Assembly: GCA_947255165.1 (NCBI GenBank)
Contig: CAMYFZ010000002.1
Location: 5,132-69,131 of the forward strand
Length of the DNA: 64,000 nt
Source of the DNA: an uncultured Varibaculum sp.
GTDB lineage: Bacteria > Actinomycetota > Actinomycetes > Actinomycetales > Actinomycetaceae
Reading direction: 5' to 3'
The notes under the pieces: generated by a model
What the model was told of the DNA's origin: nothing
What the model saw: only the letters and a program-made list of their open reading frames with translations
Databases searched by the model: none
Translations under genes and position numbers: made by a program
In this document: positions 1-7,842 of the stretch, piece by piece
Layout of the letters: each line of letters starts with the position of its first letter
Position numbering within the stretch: the first letter of the stretch is position 1

Positions 1-1173
1 AGCCGACGAGATTTCGTTAAATATTGTGCTGGTTTGGCAGCTATTTTTGCCGTGGGGACTCCCGAGATGGCTCATGCCGCCCCGGCTCAGCGTGCAGCCG
101 AGGAACTGGCTGACAAAATGGGCGCGATTACTAAACCAAATGTGGTGTGGTTGCAGCTCCAAGAATGTACCGGCTGTATGGAATCGGCTTTGCGCAGTGG
201 GGGAACCACCGTGGAAGAAGTGGTGCTGAACCTACTTTCGGTGAACTACAACGAGTTAGTAATGGCGGCTGCAGGTGAGGCAGCTGAAAAGGCGCTGGCC
301 GACACTAACGCCAAGGAACATATCTTGGTGGTCAATGGCTCTATTCCAGTTAAAGATGGCGGTATTTACTGCACTATCGGTGGTAAATCTGCCGAACAGG
401 TGCTGCGGGAATCAGCGGAAAACGCCACTATGATTTTGGCAGTCGGGGCATGTGCAGTCTTTGGTTCCGTGCAAGCGGCCAAACCTAACCCCACCGGCGC
501 CGTCGGCGTGGATGAAATCATCAAAGACAAACAGGTTATTAACGTTTCTGGTTGCCCCCCAATTGGGGAAGTAATCACCGCCTCCTTAACCTATATTTTG
601 ACTCACGGGAAAGCTCCCGAGCTTGATTCGGAAGGACGCCCCCTATTCGCCTATGGCCAGCGTATTCACGACTCCTGCCCGCGCCGGCCACACTTCGATG
701 CCGGCCAGTACGTGCGTACCTTCGACGATGCCGGAGCTCGCGAAGGCTGGTGTCTATACGATGTGGGATGTAAGGGGCCTTCCACTTTCAGTCCTTGCCC
801 GATAGTGCAGTGGAACCTGAAGTCTGGCTGGCCGATCGGTGCCGGTCACCCCTGTATTGGTTGTACTGAACGCGACTTTTATGATCGTTTCACCCCCTTC
901 TATCAGAAGCTGCCCACAGTACCGGGCTTTGGGGTAGAGGCAACCGCTGAAAAGGTGGGTCTGGGGCTCACCGGGGCTGTTGCGGCCGGCGTTGCCGTGC
1001 ATGCGGGGATAACCGCTGCTAGAGCCGCAGCTGACCGGAAAGCAACCAAGAATTCGCCGATGGCGGCGTTTGGTGACGCCACCGCTATCGATACTGAACC
1101 ATCTCCATCCAGCGAAGAACCTATGGCGCAAACCCCCGAGGCAACCACCGAGAAGAACAGTGAGGCTAAATAA
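1..1173 (+). CDS. hyaA: [NiFe] hydrogenase small subunit (5' partial)
   Basis: This is the electron-transfer subunit of a membrane-bound uptake hydrogenase, carrying iron-sulfur clusters and exported by Tat together with the large subunit. The reading frame is already open at base 1 and shows a Tat motif (SRRDFVK) followed by a hydrophobic stretch and AHAAPA, so the true start lies before the window. The proximal-cluster motif ECTGCMES, then GSVQAAKPNPTG, SGCPP, and the C-terminal cluster cysteines (HDSCPRRPHF, DVGCKGP, SPCPI, HPCIGCTE) are all present. After the catalytic part comes a hydrophobic Gly/Ala/Val segment (about 20 residues, likely the C-terminal membrane anchor) and then a Ser/Pro/Glu-rich tail of about 45 residues not usual for the family. 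The stop overlaps the large-subunit start by one base (TAATG). Confidence 0.95.
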   Translation, partial: SRRDFVKYCAGLAAIFAVGTPEMAHAAPAQRAAEELADKMGAITKPNVVWLQLQECTGCMESALRSGGTTVEEVVLNLLSVNYNELVMAAAGEAAEKALADTNAKEHILVVNGSIPVKDGGIYCTIGGKSAEQVLRESAENATMILAVGACAVFGSVQAAKPNPTGAVGVDEIIKDKQVINVSGCPPIGEVITASLTYILTHGKAPELDSEGRPLFAYGQRIHDSCPRRPHFDAGQYVRTFDDAGAREGWCLYDVGCKGPSTFSPCPIVQWNLKSGWPIGAGHPCIGCTERDFYDRFTPFYQKLPTVPGFGVEATAEKVGLGLTGAVAAGVAVHAGITAARAAADRKATKNSPMAAFGDATAIDTEPSPSSEEPMAQTPEATTEKNSEAK

Positions 1174-2915
1174 TGGCTGAAAAAGTAGTTATCGACCCGT
1201 TGACTCGTATTGAGGGTCACCTGCGTATCGAGATGGAAACCGCTGGGAATCAGATTAAGAAAGCCTGGAGCGTTAGCACCCAGTTTCGGGGAATCGAAAC
1301 TATTGTCCAGAATCGCGATCCCCGGGATGTGTGGGCATTTGTCCAGCGAATTTGCGGGGTATGTACCTCGGTTCATGCGATTGCTTCGATTACCGCAGTC
1401 GAGGACGCGATTGGTTCCAATCCCCCCGAAAACGCGCGTTTAATCCGCGGTTTAGTTTTGGGGTCACAAGAAATCCAAGACCACGTGATTCACTTTTATC
1501 ACTTGCATGCTTTGGACTTCGTGAATGTTCCGAACGCGGCTAAGGCAGATCCTGCTAAGGCGGTGGAGTTTGCGCACTCCATCGGTTCCAAGTGGCGGGG
1601 CAATAACCTAAAGCGCTTCACCGAGGTACGCGACACCATTCAACAGGTGCTTGATTCCGGACAGCTGTCGGTGTTTACCGGCGGGTATTGGGATCATCCT
1701 GATTACCGTCTTCCTCCTGAAGCTGATTTGATGTGCGTGGCGCACTATCTGGATGCCTTGGAATTCCAGCGCTCGATGATTCGTATCAACACCGTCTTCG
1801 GGGGCAAGAACCCGCACCCGAACTTCCTGGTAGGCGGGATGGCTTGCTCGATTGACCCGAATTCTTCGGAATCCATCAACCAGGTACAGCTCGACCAGGT
1901 CAAGGCGTGGATTGACGAAATTATTGAGTTCGTCAATGACTGCTATTACCCCGATGTGATTGCGCTGGCAGGCGTCTATAAAGACTATTTCGATATTGGA
2001 GCCACTCACCCGAACTACTTGGCAGTGGGTTTGGCGGGAGCCACCTTTAGTGGCGACCCCAATGATTCCCGATTGAAGTCTCCACATATGGCTATCAAAC
2101 CGGGGGTAATAATTAATGGGGATTTGACCAAGGTTCTGCCCTTCGATCCACACAAGATTGAAGAGTTCGTCACCTCCGCTTGGTATGAATACTCGGTGGG
2201 GGACAAGAAGGGGCTAACTCCTGACAAGGGCGAAACCACAGTGAAGTATACCGGTCCCCAGCCGCCTTTTGAATGGTTAGCCGATAAGGATAAATACACC
2301 TGGTCTAAGGCTCCTCGTTATGACGGTAAACCAATGCAGGTTGGTCCGGTAGCGCGGATGGTCGTGGCTTATGCCCAAGGCTACGAACCGGTTAAGAAAC
2401 TGGTTGACGGGGCTATTCAAACCCTGGGAATTACCCCCGATCAAATTAACTCCACGATGGGACGCACTTTTGCGCGCGCAGCGGAAGCCGTGGTTTCAGC
2501 AGGATTGTTACGCGAAGACTACAACGCCTTAGTGAATAACATCAAGCAAGGCAATATTGATGTTTTCGATGCCAGCAAGTGGGAACCCTCCAGCTGGCCA
2601 GAAACCGGCCAAGGATACTCGTTTGTAGAGGTCGCGCGGGGTAATCTATCGCACTGGGTAACCATTAAGAACGAGAAGGTGGATCGCTATCAAGCAGTGG
2701 TACCCACCACCTGGTTGGCGGGAGGACGCGACGCTAACGGTGTTCCCGGTCCCTACGAACAGTCACTGATGGGAACGGGAACCCATCCGCTGGTCAATCC
2801 CAAGGCTCCGCTAGAGCCAATGCGTACTATCCACTCCTACGATCCCTGTATGTCCTGCGGGGTTCATATTCTAGATCCTGACGGAAATCTCCTAGGTGAG
2901 GCGGTTACATCATGA
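1173..2915 (+). CDS. hyaB: [NiFe] hydrogenase large subunit
   Basis: This is the catalytic subunit that binds the Ni-Fe(CN)2CO centre and splits or forms H2. At 580 aa it has the length of group 1 (respiratory uptake) enzymes. The nickel ligands are visible as an N-terminal RICGVCTSVHA (L1) and a C-terminal DPCMSCGVH (L2). Behind the final His is a 15-residue tail (ILDPDGNLLGEAVTS), the C-terminal peptide that the maturation protease removes, and that protease is encoded two genes downstream. The start overlaps the small-subunit stop by one base, and the stop overlaps the next start by ATGA, so the three subunits are translationally coupled. Confidence 0.97.
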   Translation: MAEKVVIDPLTRIEGHLRIEMETAGNQIKKAWSVSTQFRGIETIVQNRDPRDVWAFVQRICGVCTSVHAIASITAVEDAIGSNPPENARLIRGLVLGSQEIQDHVIHFYHLHALDFVNVPNAAKADPAKAVEFAHSIGSKWRGNNLKRFTEVRDTIQQVLDSGQLSVFTGGYWDHPDYRLPPEADLMCVAHYLDALEFQRSMIRINTVFGGKNPHPNFLVGGMACSIDPNSSESINQVQLDQVKAWIDEIIEFVNDCYYPDVIALAGVYKDYFDIGATHPNYLAVGLAGATFSGDPNDSRLKSPHMAIKPGVIINGDLTKVLPFDPHKIEEFVTSAWYEYSVGDKKGLTPDKGETTVKYTGPQPPFEWLADKDKYTWSKAPRYDGKPMQVGPVARMVVAYAQGYEPVKKLVDGAIQTLGITPDQINSTMGRTFARAAEAVVSAGLLREDYNALVNNIKQGNIDVFDASKWEPSSWPETGQGYSFVEVARGNLSHWVTIKNEKVDRYQAVVPTTWLAGGRDANGVPGPYEQSLMGTGTHPLVNPKAPLEPMRTIHSYDPCMSCGVHILDPDGNLLGEAVTS

Positions 2916-4225
2916 GCGATAAGACGGGGACAGAAACTGCCGAAAAATCGGTGAAAGCCGCGCAGAAGGATTTTGCGAAAGCTAATGAAGATCGCCAAAT
3001 CCAGTTTTTTTCGCAGGATGCTCCCAAGACTAAAGGCATTGAGGTAGGGGGCGGTTTTAGTTGCTCCGATATCTCGATGCGACGCCTTTTACTAATGGCA
3101 GCGGTTTCCCCGGCAGGCAGCACTGATCCGGTAGATGTCGCCTTAAAAGAGTCTCTTCGCTATCGATTTAAACACGGCGCTCCCAATGCTGATATTCCGG
3201 CAGAGAACTTCGATCCCGCTAAAGAGCGGAGTTATTCTTTGGCGCGGATTAACGATATGAAGCGCACCAAGATGGGCGAGTCCAAAAACACGCTGATAGC
3301 ACGGGGTGACTTGGAATCGGTCATGAACGTGGCCAAACCAGAGCGAGCGCTGCGTACCCTTCTGCGGAAGAACGCACAGATGGCAGGTTCGCGCGGTTAC
3401 CGCTGCTTAGGGGTAGCTACCGCCACTGTCGATGAAAACGGCGAGGTTAGCCCCTTCCGGATGGAGGGATTCGTCAATGTACGTCCGGTGGGCACCGGTT
3501 TGCAAGGCGATGACCTCACCCCCACCACTGAAGACTGGGTTCGCCTTAGTGTTTGGTCAGGGAGTCTGCGTTTCCTACACTGGCTGAATGTATTGTTGAT
3601 TGTAATCTTGTCAGTCACCGGATACTACATTATGGATCCGTTCTTCGGGGATACTTTCTTCCGCGGTATCGACATCGGCTACCTGATGGGGATAATGCGT
3701 TTTATCCACTTCACAGCCGCTTTCACCTGGATAGCTATCGGAGCCGTGCGGGTGGTGATTGCCTTTGTGTCTAAAGACCGCTACTTGCGTTGGGAAACTT
3801 TCTGGCCATTTAAGAAGAAAGAAGACTGGACTTATCTAAAGGAGACTTTGGGATTCTACCTGTTCCTAAGGAAAGAAGGCCCCCTCTATGTGGCACATAA
3901 CCCCTTGCAGCAACTGACCTACACTTCGGTTTATGTGCTGGGTGCTTTCCAAATGGGGATCGGAATGGCGCTTTACGCCCTGCCCCATAAGAACACCAGC
4001 CTCTTCTGGGCGATTATGGCAGCTCCCAATGACTGGTTCGGTATCCCCTTTATGCGGCTAGTTCATGCGATGATTATGTTCCTGTTCTGGGGTTTCGTGA
4101 TTGCCCACATCTATTTGGCATTCCGCGCAGATTCTCTGGAACGCCACGGAGGTATTTCGGCGATGATTTCTGGAGGCGTATGGATGCGTCGCACTTCAAA
4201 GCCGATTGATGCCCCCGAACTATAA
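2912..4225 (+). CDS. hyaC: Hydrogenase cytochrome b subunit with an N-terminal P-type-ATPase N-domain-like region
   Basis: The C-terminal half (from about residue 215) is a di-haem cytochrome b561-type hydrogenase anchor. It starts with RFLHWLNVLLI and has further membrane segments with histidines in MRFIHFTAAF and RLVHAMIMFLFW, so it should pass electrons from the hydrogenase to the quinone pool. The N-terminal ~200 residues are not part of the HyaC family. In order they show RRLLLMAAVSP, DPVDVALKES (near 70), FDPAKERSYS (near 100), ARGDLESV (near 130), RGYRCLGVA (near 160) and FRMEGFVNVRP (near 183). This order matches the nucleotide-binding N domain of P-type ATPases (DAID.A, FxPxxKR, KGAPE, RGxRxLGVA, FxGLLPL), but no DKTGT phosphorylation site or transport domain is present. 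The cytochrome assignment is firm. The N-domain reading rests on my motif alignment and no search was run. Confidence 0.85.
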   Translation: MSDKTGTETAEKSVKAAQKDFAKANEDRQIQFFSQDAPKTKGIEVGGGFSCSDISMRRLLLMAAVSPAGSTDPVDVALKESLRYRFKHGAPNADIPAENFDPAKERSYSLARINDMKRTKMGESKNTLIARGDLESVMNVAKPERALRTLLRKNAQMAGSRGYRCLGVATATVDENGEVSPFRMEGFVNVRPVGTGLQGDDLTPTTEDWVRLSVWSGSLRFLHWLNVLLIVILSVTGYYIMDPFFGDTFFRGIDIGYLMGIMRFIHFTAAFTWIAIGAVRVVIAFVSKDRYLRWETFWPFKKKEDWTYLKETLGFYLFLRKEGPLYVAHNPLQQLTYTSVYVLGAFQMGIGMALYALPHKNTSLFWAIMAAPNDWFGIPFMRLVHAMIMFLFWGFVIAHIYLAFRADSLERHGGISAMISGGVWMRRTSKPIDAPEL

Positions 4226-4239
4226 ATCGAAAGGATTCA

Positions 4240-4881
4240 ATGACCCCAGGTGAAAGTGTGCCTGCAACCCCTGTCGCAAGCGTTGATCCTGATAACGTAG
4301 CGGGTTCTACGAAAAATATCATCGATTCGGATGGCAATAGGGCATTACCTGACCTTTCTGCCGTGGATGGCAGTGGTTGGGCAGGTAGTCGTTTTACAGT
4401 TCTGGCAGTCGGCAACCCGATTATGGGCGACGACGGTATTGGTCTAGAGATTCTGGCTAGTCTGCAGGCTCTATTGCCGCAACGCCCTGCCTGGCAAGCG
4501 GCGATAGCTAGGGGAGAGTTAGCCCTGCTGGAAGGCGGAACCAACGGTATGGAATTGGTTCCGGTAGTTCAAGAGGCCGAACGGCTTTTGATTCTGGATT
4601 CGGTAGCTCCCGGAAACGGGCGCGAACCGGGACAAGCCCTGCATATGAGTGGGGATCATGTGCCACGACTGCTTTCGATGAAGATATCGCCTCACCAAGT
4701 GGGGTTGCTGGATGTTTTAAGTTCCGCGCGTTTAACTGGGAAAGAGCCTTCCGTTTTGGAAGTTGTGGGGGTGGTTAGCGAAAAAGTAGATTTAAATTTG
4801 GGGCTGACTCCCACCGCTGCCTCGGGGATAAAACCGGCGACCGAGTTGGCAGCCGAAGTTCTAGATTCTTGGCTTAAATAG
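4240..4881 (+). CDS. hyaD: Hydrogenase maturation endopeptidase (HyaD/HybD family)
   Basis: This nickel-dependent aspartic-type protease trims the C-terminal peptide of the large subunit after metal insertion. The family core begins near residue 45 with TVLAVGNPIMGDDGIGLEI, which contains the first Asp ligand. It continues with LLEGGTNGMEL and LLILDSVAPG (second Asp) and with SPHQVGLLDVL (His ligand). Roughly 45 residues precede the core; they are low-complexity and have no counterpart in HyaD that I know of. The ATG follows an AAAGGA ribosome site 14 bases after the cytochrome gene, so it belongs to the same operon. It converges with hypA. Confidence 0.93.
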   Translation: MTPGESVPATPVASVDPDNVAGSTKNIIDSDGNRALPDLSAVDGSGWAGSRFTVLAVGNPIMGDDGIGLEILASLQALLPQRPAWQAAIARGELALLEGGTNGMELVPVVQEAERLLILDSVAPGNGREPGQALHMSGDHVPRLLSMKISPHQVGLLDVLSSARLTGKEPSVLEVVGVVSEKVDLNLGLTPTAASGIKPATELAAEVLDSWLK

Positions 4882-4917
4882 CTGCAGCGGTTTCGAAGTG
4901 CTTTGCGGTTCTAGCCA

Positions 4918-4938
4918 GCCGCGGTGAAGACCGCGGGC
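4918..4938. terminator. Hairpin between convergent hyaD and hypA
   Basis: A compact GC-rich inverted repeat, GCCGCGG / CCGCGGGC around a TGAAGA loop, lies in the 66-base gap between the converging genes. There is no U-tract, so intrinsic termination in either direction is possible but not certain. Confidence 0.4.
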
Positions 4939-4947
4939 GCGCCCTAG

Positions 4948-5304
4948 TTAATCTTTATCCCACTCCACCCAGGAGATTTCGAACTCGCGCCCATGACTAA
5001 GGCTCCCAGTGGGCATTCCACATTTAGGGCACAGCAGTGCAAAGAACTCGTCGATTTCTACGTCCTGACCGCAACCTGGGCAATAGACGCTGGCGGTAAC
5101 GGTATTGACCTCGAGTTCGGCGGAGGCACAAATGGTGCCTTCTCGGGCGATTGGCCAAGAACCGTAGAGAGCCTCCGGGATAGCCCCCGACATAGTCCCA
5201 ACATTTAGCGCGACTTTTTGAACTCGGGTAACGTGATAGTCAGCGTCAGCGGCTGCTTTTTCCACGGCCGCCACTACCGAAGTCAATAGCCCAAGTTCAT
5301 GCAT
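4948..5304 (-). CDS. hypA: Hydrogenase nickel incorporation protein HypA
   Basis: HypA is the metallochaperone that, with HypB, delivers nickel to the large subunit precursor. At 118 aa it has the normal length. It begins MHEL, where His2 is the nickel ligand. It carries the structural zinc site as two CxxC pairs (YCPGC near residue 74 and CPKC near residue 93). It is encoded against its neighbours: it converges with hyaD and diverges from the HupK-like gene, with only 23 bases between the two start codons. It therefore needs its own promoter, which would have to lie inside the HupK-like gene. hypB, hypD, hypE and hypF are not in this window. Confidence 0.95.
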   Translation of the reverse strand: MHELGLLTSVVAAVEKAAADADYHVTRVQKVALNVGTMSGAIPEALYGSWPIAREGTICASAELEVNTVTASVYCPGCGQDVEIDEFFALLCPKCGMPTGSLSHGREFEISWVEWDKD

Positions 5305-5327
5305 ATATTCATTTTCTCAGGAGAGCC

Positions 5328-6587
5328 ATGAAAATCAACCTTGATGAAATTATTGATCCGATGGAAGGGCGGGTAGTAGTATCCCATGACTCGCAAGGGC
5401 ACCCGCATGCCCGCTTTGATCTGCAGGGACTTCCGCGAGTTGACGGAATGTTAATAGGGAAATCCGCCCTGGAAGCCTTGAAAATGACCGAGCATTTGTG
5501 CGGGATTTGCCCGGTAGCTCACCATTTGGCGGGAAATCGGGCCCTAGATGCCCTGAGTGAGTCTGCGCCGCTAACCCCGGCGGCTGAGCTCACCCGCCGG
5601 CTTTTACATTACGGATCCGTGGTGGAAACCCATTCGCTGCGGTTCTTGCTACTAGAGCGCGATAGCGGGGTGACCTTAAAGAAAATTTCTAAAAAAATGT
5701 TGGTTGCGGCGGGATCGCCCGGGCATTTTCCGGTTACTGCGGTTCCAGGTGGGGTTAGGAACTGGCCGACCGTCGAGGATTTAAAAACTTTGCGGGAAGA
5801 GTTGCCCGCTGCGCTGCAAGTTGCCGAAAAAATTTGCGAACTAACTTTTAGGAACCATCCGAAAACTGAGCTTAGCAACCAGTTCGAAGGGGCAGATTTG
5901 GCCCTGATTGACGAGGCAGGGAATCCGGATATTTTCGCTACTCGGGTTAGGATAGCTCGCCAGGGAAGAACTGCGGCTGAGTTTGAGTTTTCACAGTGGA
6001 ACGAGCGGGTTGCAGAAGAAACTCCGGGTGAGGCGGCTCCGCATCCGTACCTACGGGGGAGTGATCCTAGTGACGGTCGTTACCGGGTAGGACCGGTAGC
6101 GCAGCTTTCGGTGGGAACTTTGCCTAGCGAACTTGCAAGCGCGGCCCAAGCTCGCTGGTTAGCAGGTAGCCAGGATGCCGCGAGTGCGCGGGCGATTATC
6201 ACCTTGCACGTGCTGGAGCGAACTGTTGATTTAGTTGCTGAGCTTTTACGGCTACGGGAATCAGGCGAACTGGGAGACTGTCCCCAGGCGGAGCAGGTAG
6301 ATTTTCGTCCCGGAACCGCCACCGGGCTGGTAGATGGCCCGCGGGGGATTCTGGCTCACACTTACACCACCGATTCTCAGGGAGCGATTAGCGCAGCCAC
6401 CATTCTTACCCCCACTGCCCAAAACGAACCCTGGCTGGCAGAACTGCTTACTAAAGCAGTCGCTCTTGAGGATGCGGCGAGGACAGATGCCTTGGAGCAA
6501 TCTATTCGGGAGGCCGATCCTTGTTTGCCAATCAGTTCCGCCCCGGCGGGTCAAATGGGACTGAAAGTTGATAACCTCGAACAGTAG
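5328..6587 (+). CDS. HupK/HoxV-like degenerate [NiFe] hydrogenase large subunit, likely maturation scaffold
   Basis: The 419-aa protein is clearly homologous to [NiFe] large subunits. It starts with an IDPMEGR-type N-terminus and keeps the L1 motif HLCGICPVAHHLAG with both cysteines (near residue 60). At the C-terminus, where the enzyme would have DPCxxC, it reads ADPCLPISSAPAGQ: the first Cys is kept and the second is replaced. There is no cleavable tail after a His. No small-subunit partner is encoded beside it. HupK and HoxV are large-subunit relatives that act as scaffolds for Fe(CN)2CO assembly with HypC, and hypC is the next gene here (58 bases downstream). Scaffold function is therefore the best inference. 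The start ATG follows CAGGAGAG. Confidence 0.8.
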   Translation: MKINLDEIIDPMEGRVVVSHDSQGHPHARFDLQGLPRVDGMLIGKSALEALKMTEHLCGICPVAHHLAGNRALDALSESAPLTPAAELTRRLLHYGSVVETHSLRFLLLERDSGVTLKKISKKMLVAAGSPGHFPVTAVPGGVRNWPTVEDLKTLREELPAALQVAEKICELTFRNHPKTELSNQFEGADLALIDEAGNPDIFATRVRIARQGRTAAEFEFSQWNERVAEETPGEAAPHPYLRGSDPSDGRYRVGPVAQLSVGTLPSELASAAQARWLAGSQDAASARAIITLHVLERTVDLVAELLRLRESGELGDCPQAEQVDFRPGTATGLVDGPRGILAHTYTTDSQGAISAATILTPTAQNEPWLAELLTKAVALEDAARTDALEQSIREADPCLPISSAPAGQMGLKVDNLEQ

Positions 6588-6645
6588 CGAGGGGTATCCT
6601 GAGGGATAGAAGAAGAAACTGTCCCGGCTAGAAAGGACGTAAACC

Positions 6646-6873
6646 ATGTGCGTGGGAGTGCCCTGCAAGGTGTTATCGATTGACTCGGGCGTTATGCCGA
6701 TGGGGCGCGTTGACGTGGCCGGAAAAGCCCAGGATATCTGTATGGCTTATCTACCGGAAGCTCGCGTGGGTGACTACGTCCTAATTCAAAGCGGTTTTGC
6801 GATGACTCTTTTAACCGCCGAGGAAGCCGCAGATTCATTAGATACCTGGCGGGAATTGGGAGTGACATCCTAA
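6646..6873 (+). CDS. hypC: Hydrogenase assembly chaperone HypC/HupF
   Basis: HypC is a small chaperone that carries the Fe(CN)2CO group from HypD to the large subunit or to a scaffold. At 75 aa it has family length. It begins MCVGVPCKV, with the essential Cys2, and has the OB-fold pattern GRVDVAG and VGDYVLIQSGFAM (the family HxGFA-type motif reads QSGFAM here). A good ribosome site (GAAAGGA) precedes the ATG. It follows the HupK-like gene, which matches the known HypC-HupK partnership. Confidence 0.95.
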   Translation: MCVGVPCKVLSIDSGVMPMGRVDVAGKAQDICMAYLPEARVGDYVLIQSGFAMTLLTAEEAADSLDTWRELGVTS

Positions 6874-6966
6874 CCGCAGTGCTGGGGTTATTGGAATGGT
6901 CTGTCATCGACCTAAAGTAATTTGCTAAACTTGAAAGCGAACTCACAGATTGTCGAAGGAGTCATT

Positions 6967-7356
6967 ATGGCATGTTTTATTGTTCCTACCGCGGAAGCCG
7001 TGGCAGTAACGGTAGCTAAGAAACAAATTGCGAAGAAAGCTAAGAATGGTGCCTCCCCCGAGAGCACCCAGCGCTCGCTGAATCTGGTGCGCAAGCTAAC
7101 TTGGCTAACCAACCTGCTATGGGGTGGAGCCTTACTGCTAGCTTTTGAACATCTTTGGCACGGCGAAGTGGTTCCTTATTTCCCGTTCCTTTCGGCGCTG
7201 ACAGAGCGGTCAACCACCCAGCAAATGCTGTTTGAAATGGGAACTGTCGGTGTGGGAATGGCGTTGCTGGTCACCGTAGTATGGGGTGTCGGCCTTGCCT
7301 TGATTCGCGCCAACGAACGTCGCACCAACCCTGCTCCTGAAAAGATCGAGGCCTAA
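6967..7356 (+). CDS. Unrecognised small membrane protein in the hydrogenase operon (1)
   Basis: This encodes 129 aa from the ATG at 6967, chosen because CGAAGGAG sits just upstream; an in-frame upstream start at 6922 lacks such a site. The N-terminus MACFIVPTAEAVAVTVAKKQ has an early Cys. It is followed by a basic stretch, then two likely membrane helices around LTNLLWGGALLLAFEHLWHG and VGVGMALLVTVVWGVGLALI, and a polar tail. I do not recognise a named family. Its place directly after hypC and before a second small membrane protein suggests a hydrogenase-associated membrane component, for example a quinone-side or anchoring partner. That is inference from position only. Confidence 0.75.
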   Translation: MACFIVPTAEAVAVTVAKKQIAKKAKNGASPESTQRSLNLVRKLTWLTNLLWGGALLLAFEHLWHGEVVPYFPFLSALTERSTTQQMLFEMGTVGVGMALLVTVVWGVGLALIRANERRTNPAPEKIEA

Positions 7357-7366
7357 AGGACTAACC

Positions 7367-7723
7367 ATGACCCTAGTAATCACCCTTTTTGCCGCGATTG
7401 CTTCCACCGCTTGGTGGTACTCCCATGCCCCCCAGTCAAAGATGCGGGTAGATCTCCTTTGCTGGATGTATTGGGGTGCCTCCCTAATGTGGATAGTTGA
7501 TTTGGTCGCTGAATATATCGAAGAGGGCGCGGATGTTTTCGTCCCCCCAGCCAAAGATATGCTCAATGACGCCTACCTGGGTCTGTTTGTGGTGGCACTG
7601 GCCGGAATTGTCTGGATCGGATACCTAATCGTCAAAGATCCGCGCGGAGTACGCACCCAGCTACTGGCTCAGCGTGACAGTGAGGCCAGCATCGACGCTA
7701 AGGAATTAGTGGCTTCTCGCTAA
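7367..7723 (+). CDS. Unrecognised small membrane protein in the hydrogenase operon (2)
   Basis: This encodes 118 aa with the ATG 10 bases after the previous stop and an AAAGGA ribosome site. There are three hydrophobic stretches: an N-terminal one (LVITLFAAIASTAWW), one in the middle (LLCWMYWGASLMWIVDLVAEYI) and one near the C-terminus (LGLFVVALAGIVWIGYLIV), ending in a polar tail. No motif identifies a family. It is the last gene before a strong terminator, so it is cotranscribed with the hydrogenase accessory genes, and I presume it acts with the preceding protein. Confidence 0.75.
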   Translation: MTLVITLFAAIASTAWWYSHAPQSKMRVDLLCWMYWGASLMWIVDLVAEYIEEGADVFVPPAKDMLNDAYLGLFVVALAGIVWIGYLIVKDPRGVRTQLLAQRDSEASIDAKELVASR

Positions 7724-7779
7724 CCATAACTAGCTTCGCCAGCAGGGGAAACTAGCTGAGTAAATAAAACTCAATAACT

Positions 7780-7820
7780 GCGCGGGCAGATGCGGATGAA
7801 AGCATCTGCCCGCGCTTTGC
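7780..7820 (+). terminator. Rho-independent terminator of the hydrogenase operon
   Basis: A perfect 14-bp stem (GCGCGGGCAGATGC at 7780-7793 and GCATCTGCCCGCGC at 7802-7815) surrounds an 8-base loop and is followed by TTTGCTAT. It sits 57 bases after the last hydrogenase-operon gene. Confidence 0.8.
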
Positions 7821-7842
7821 TATAACTTCGGTTGCAGAGGAA

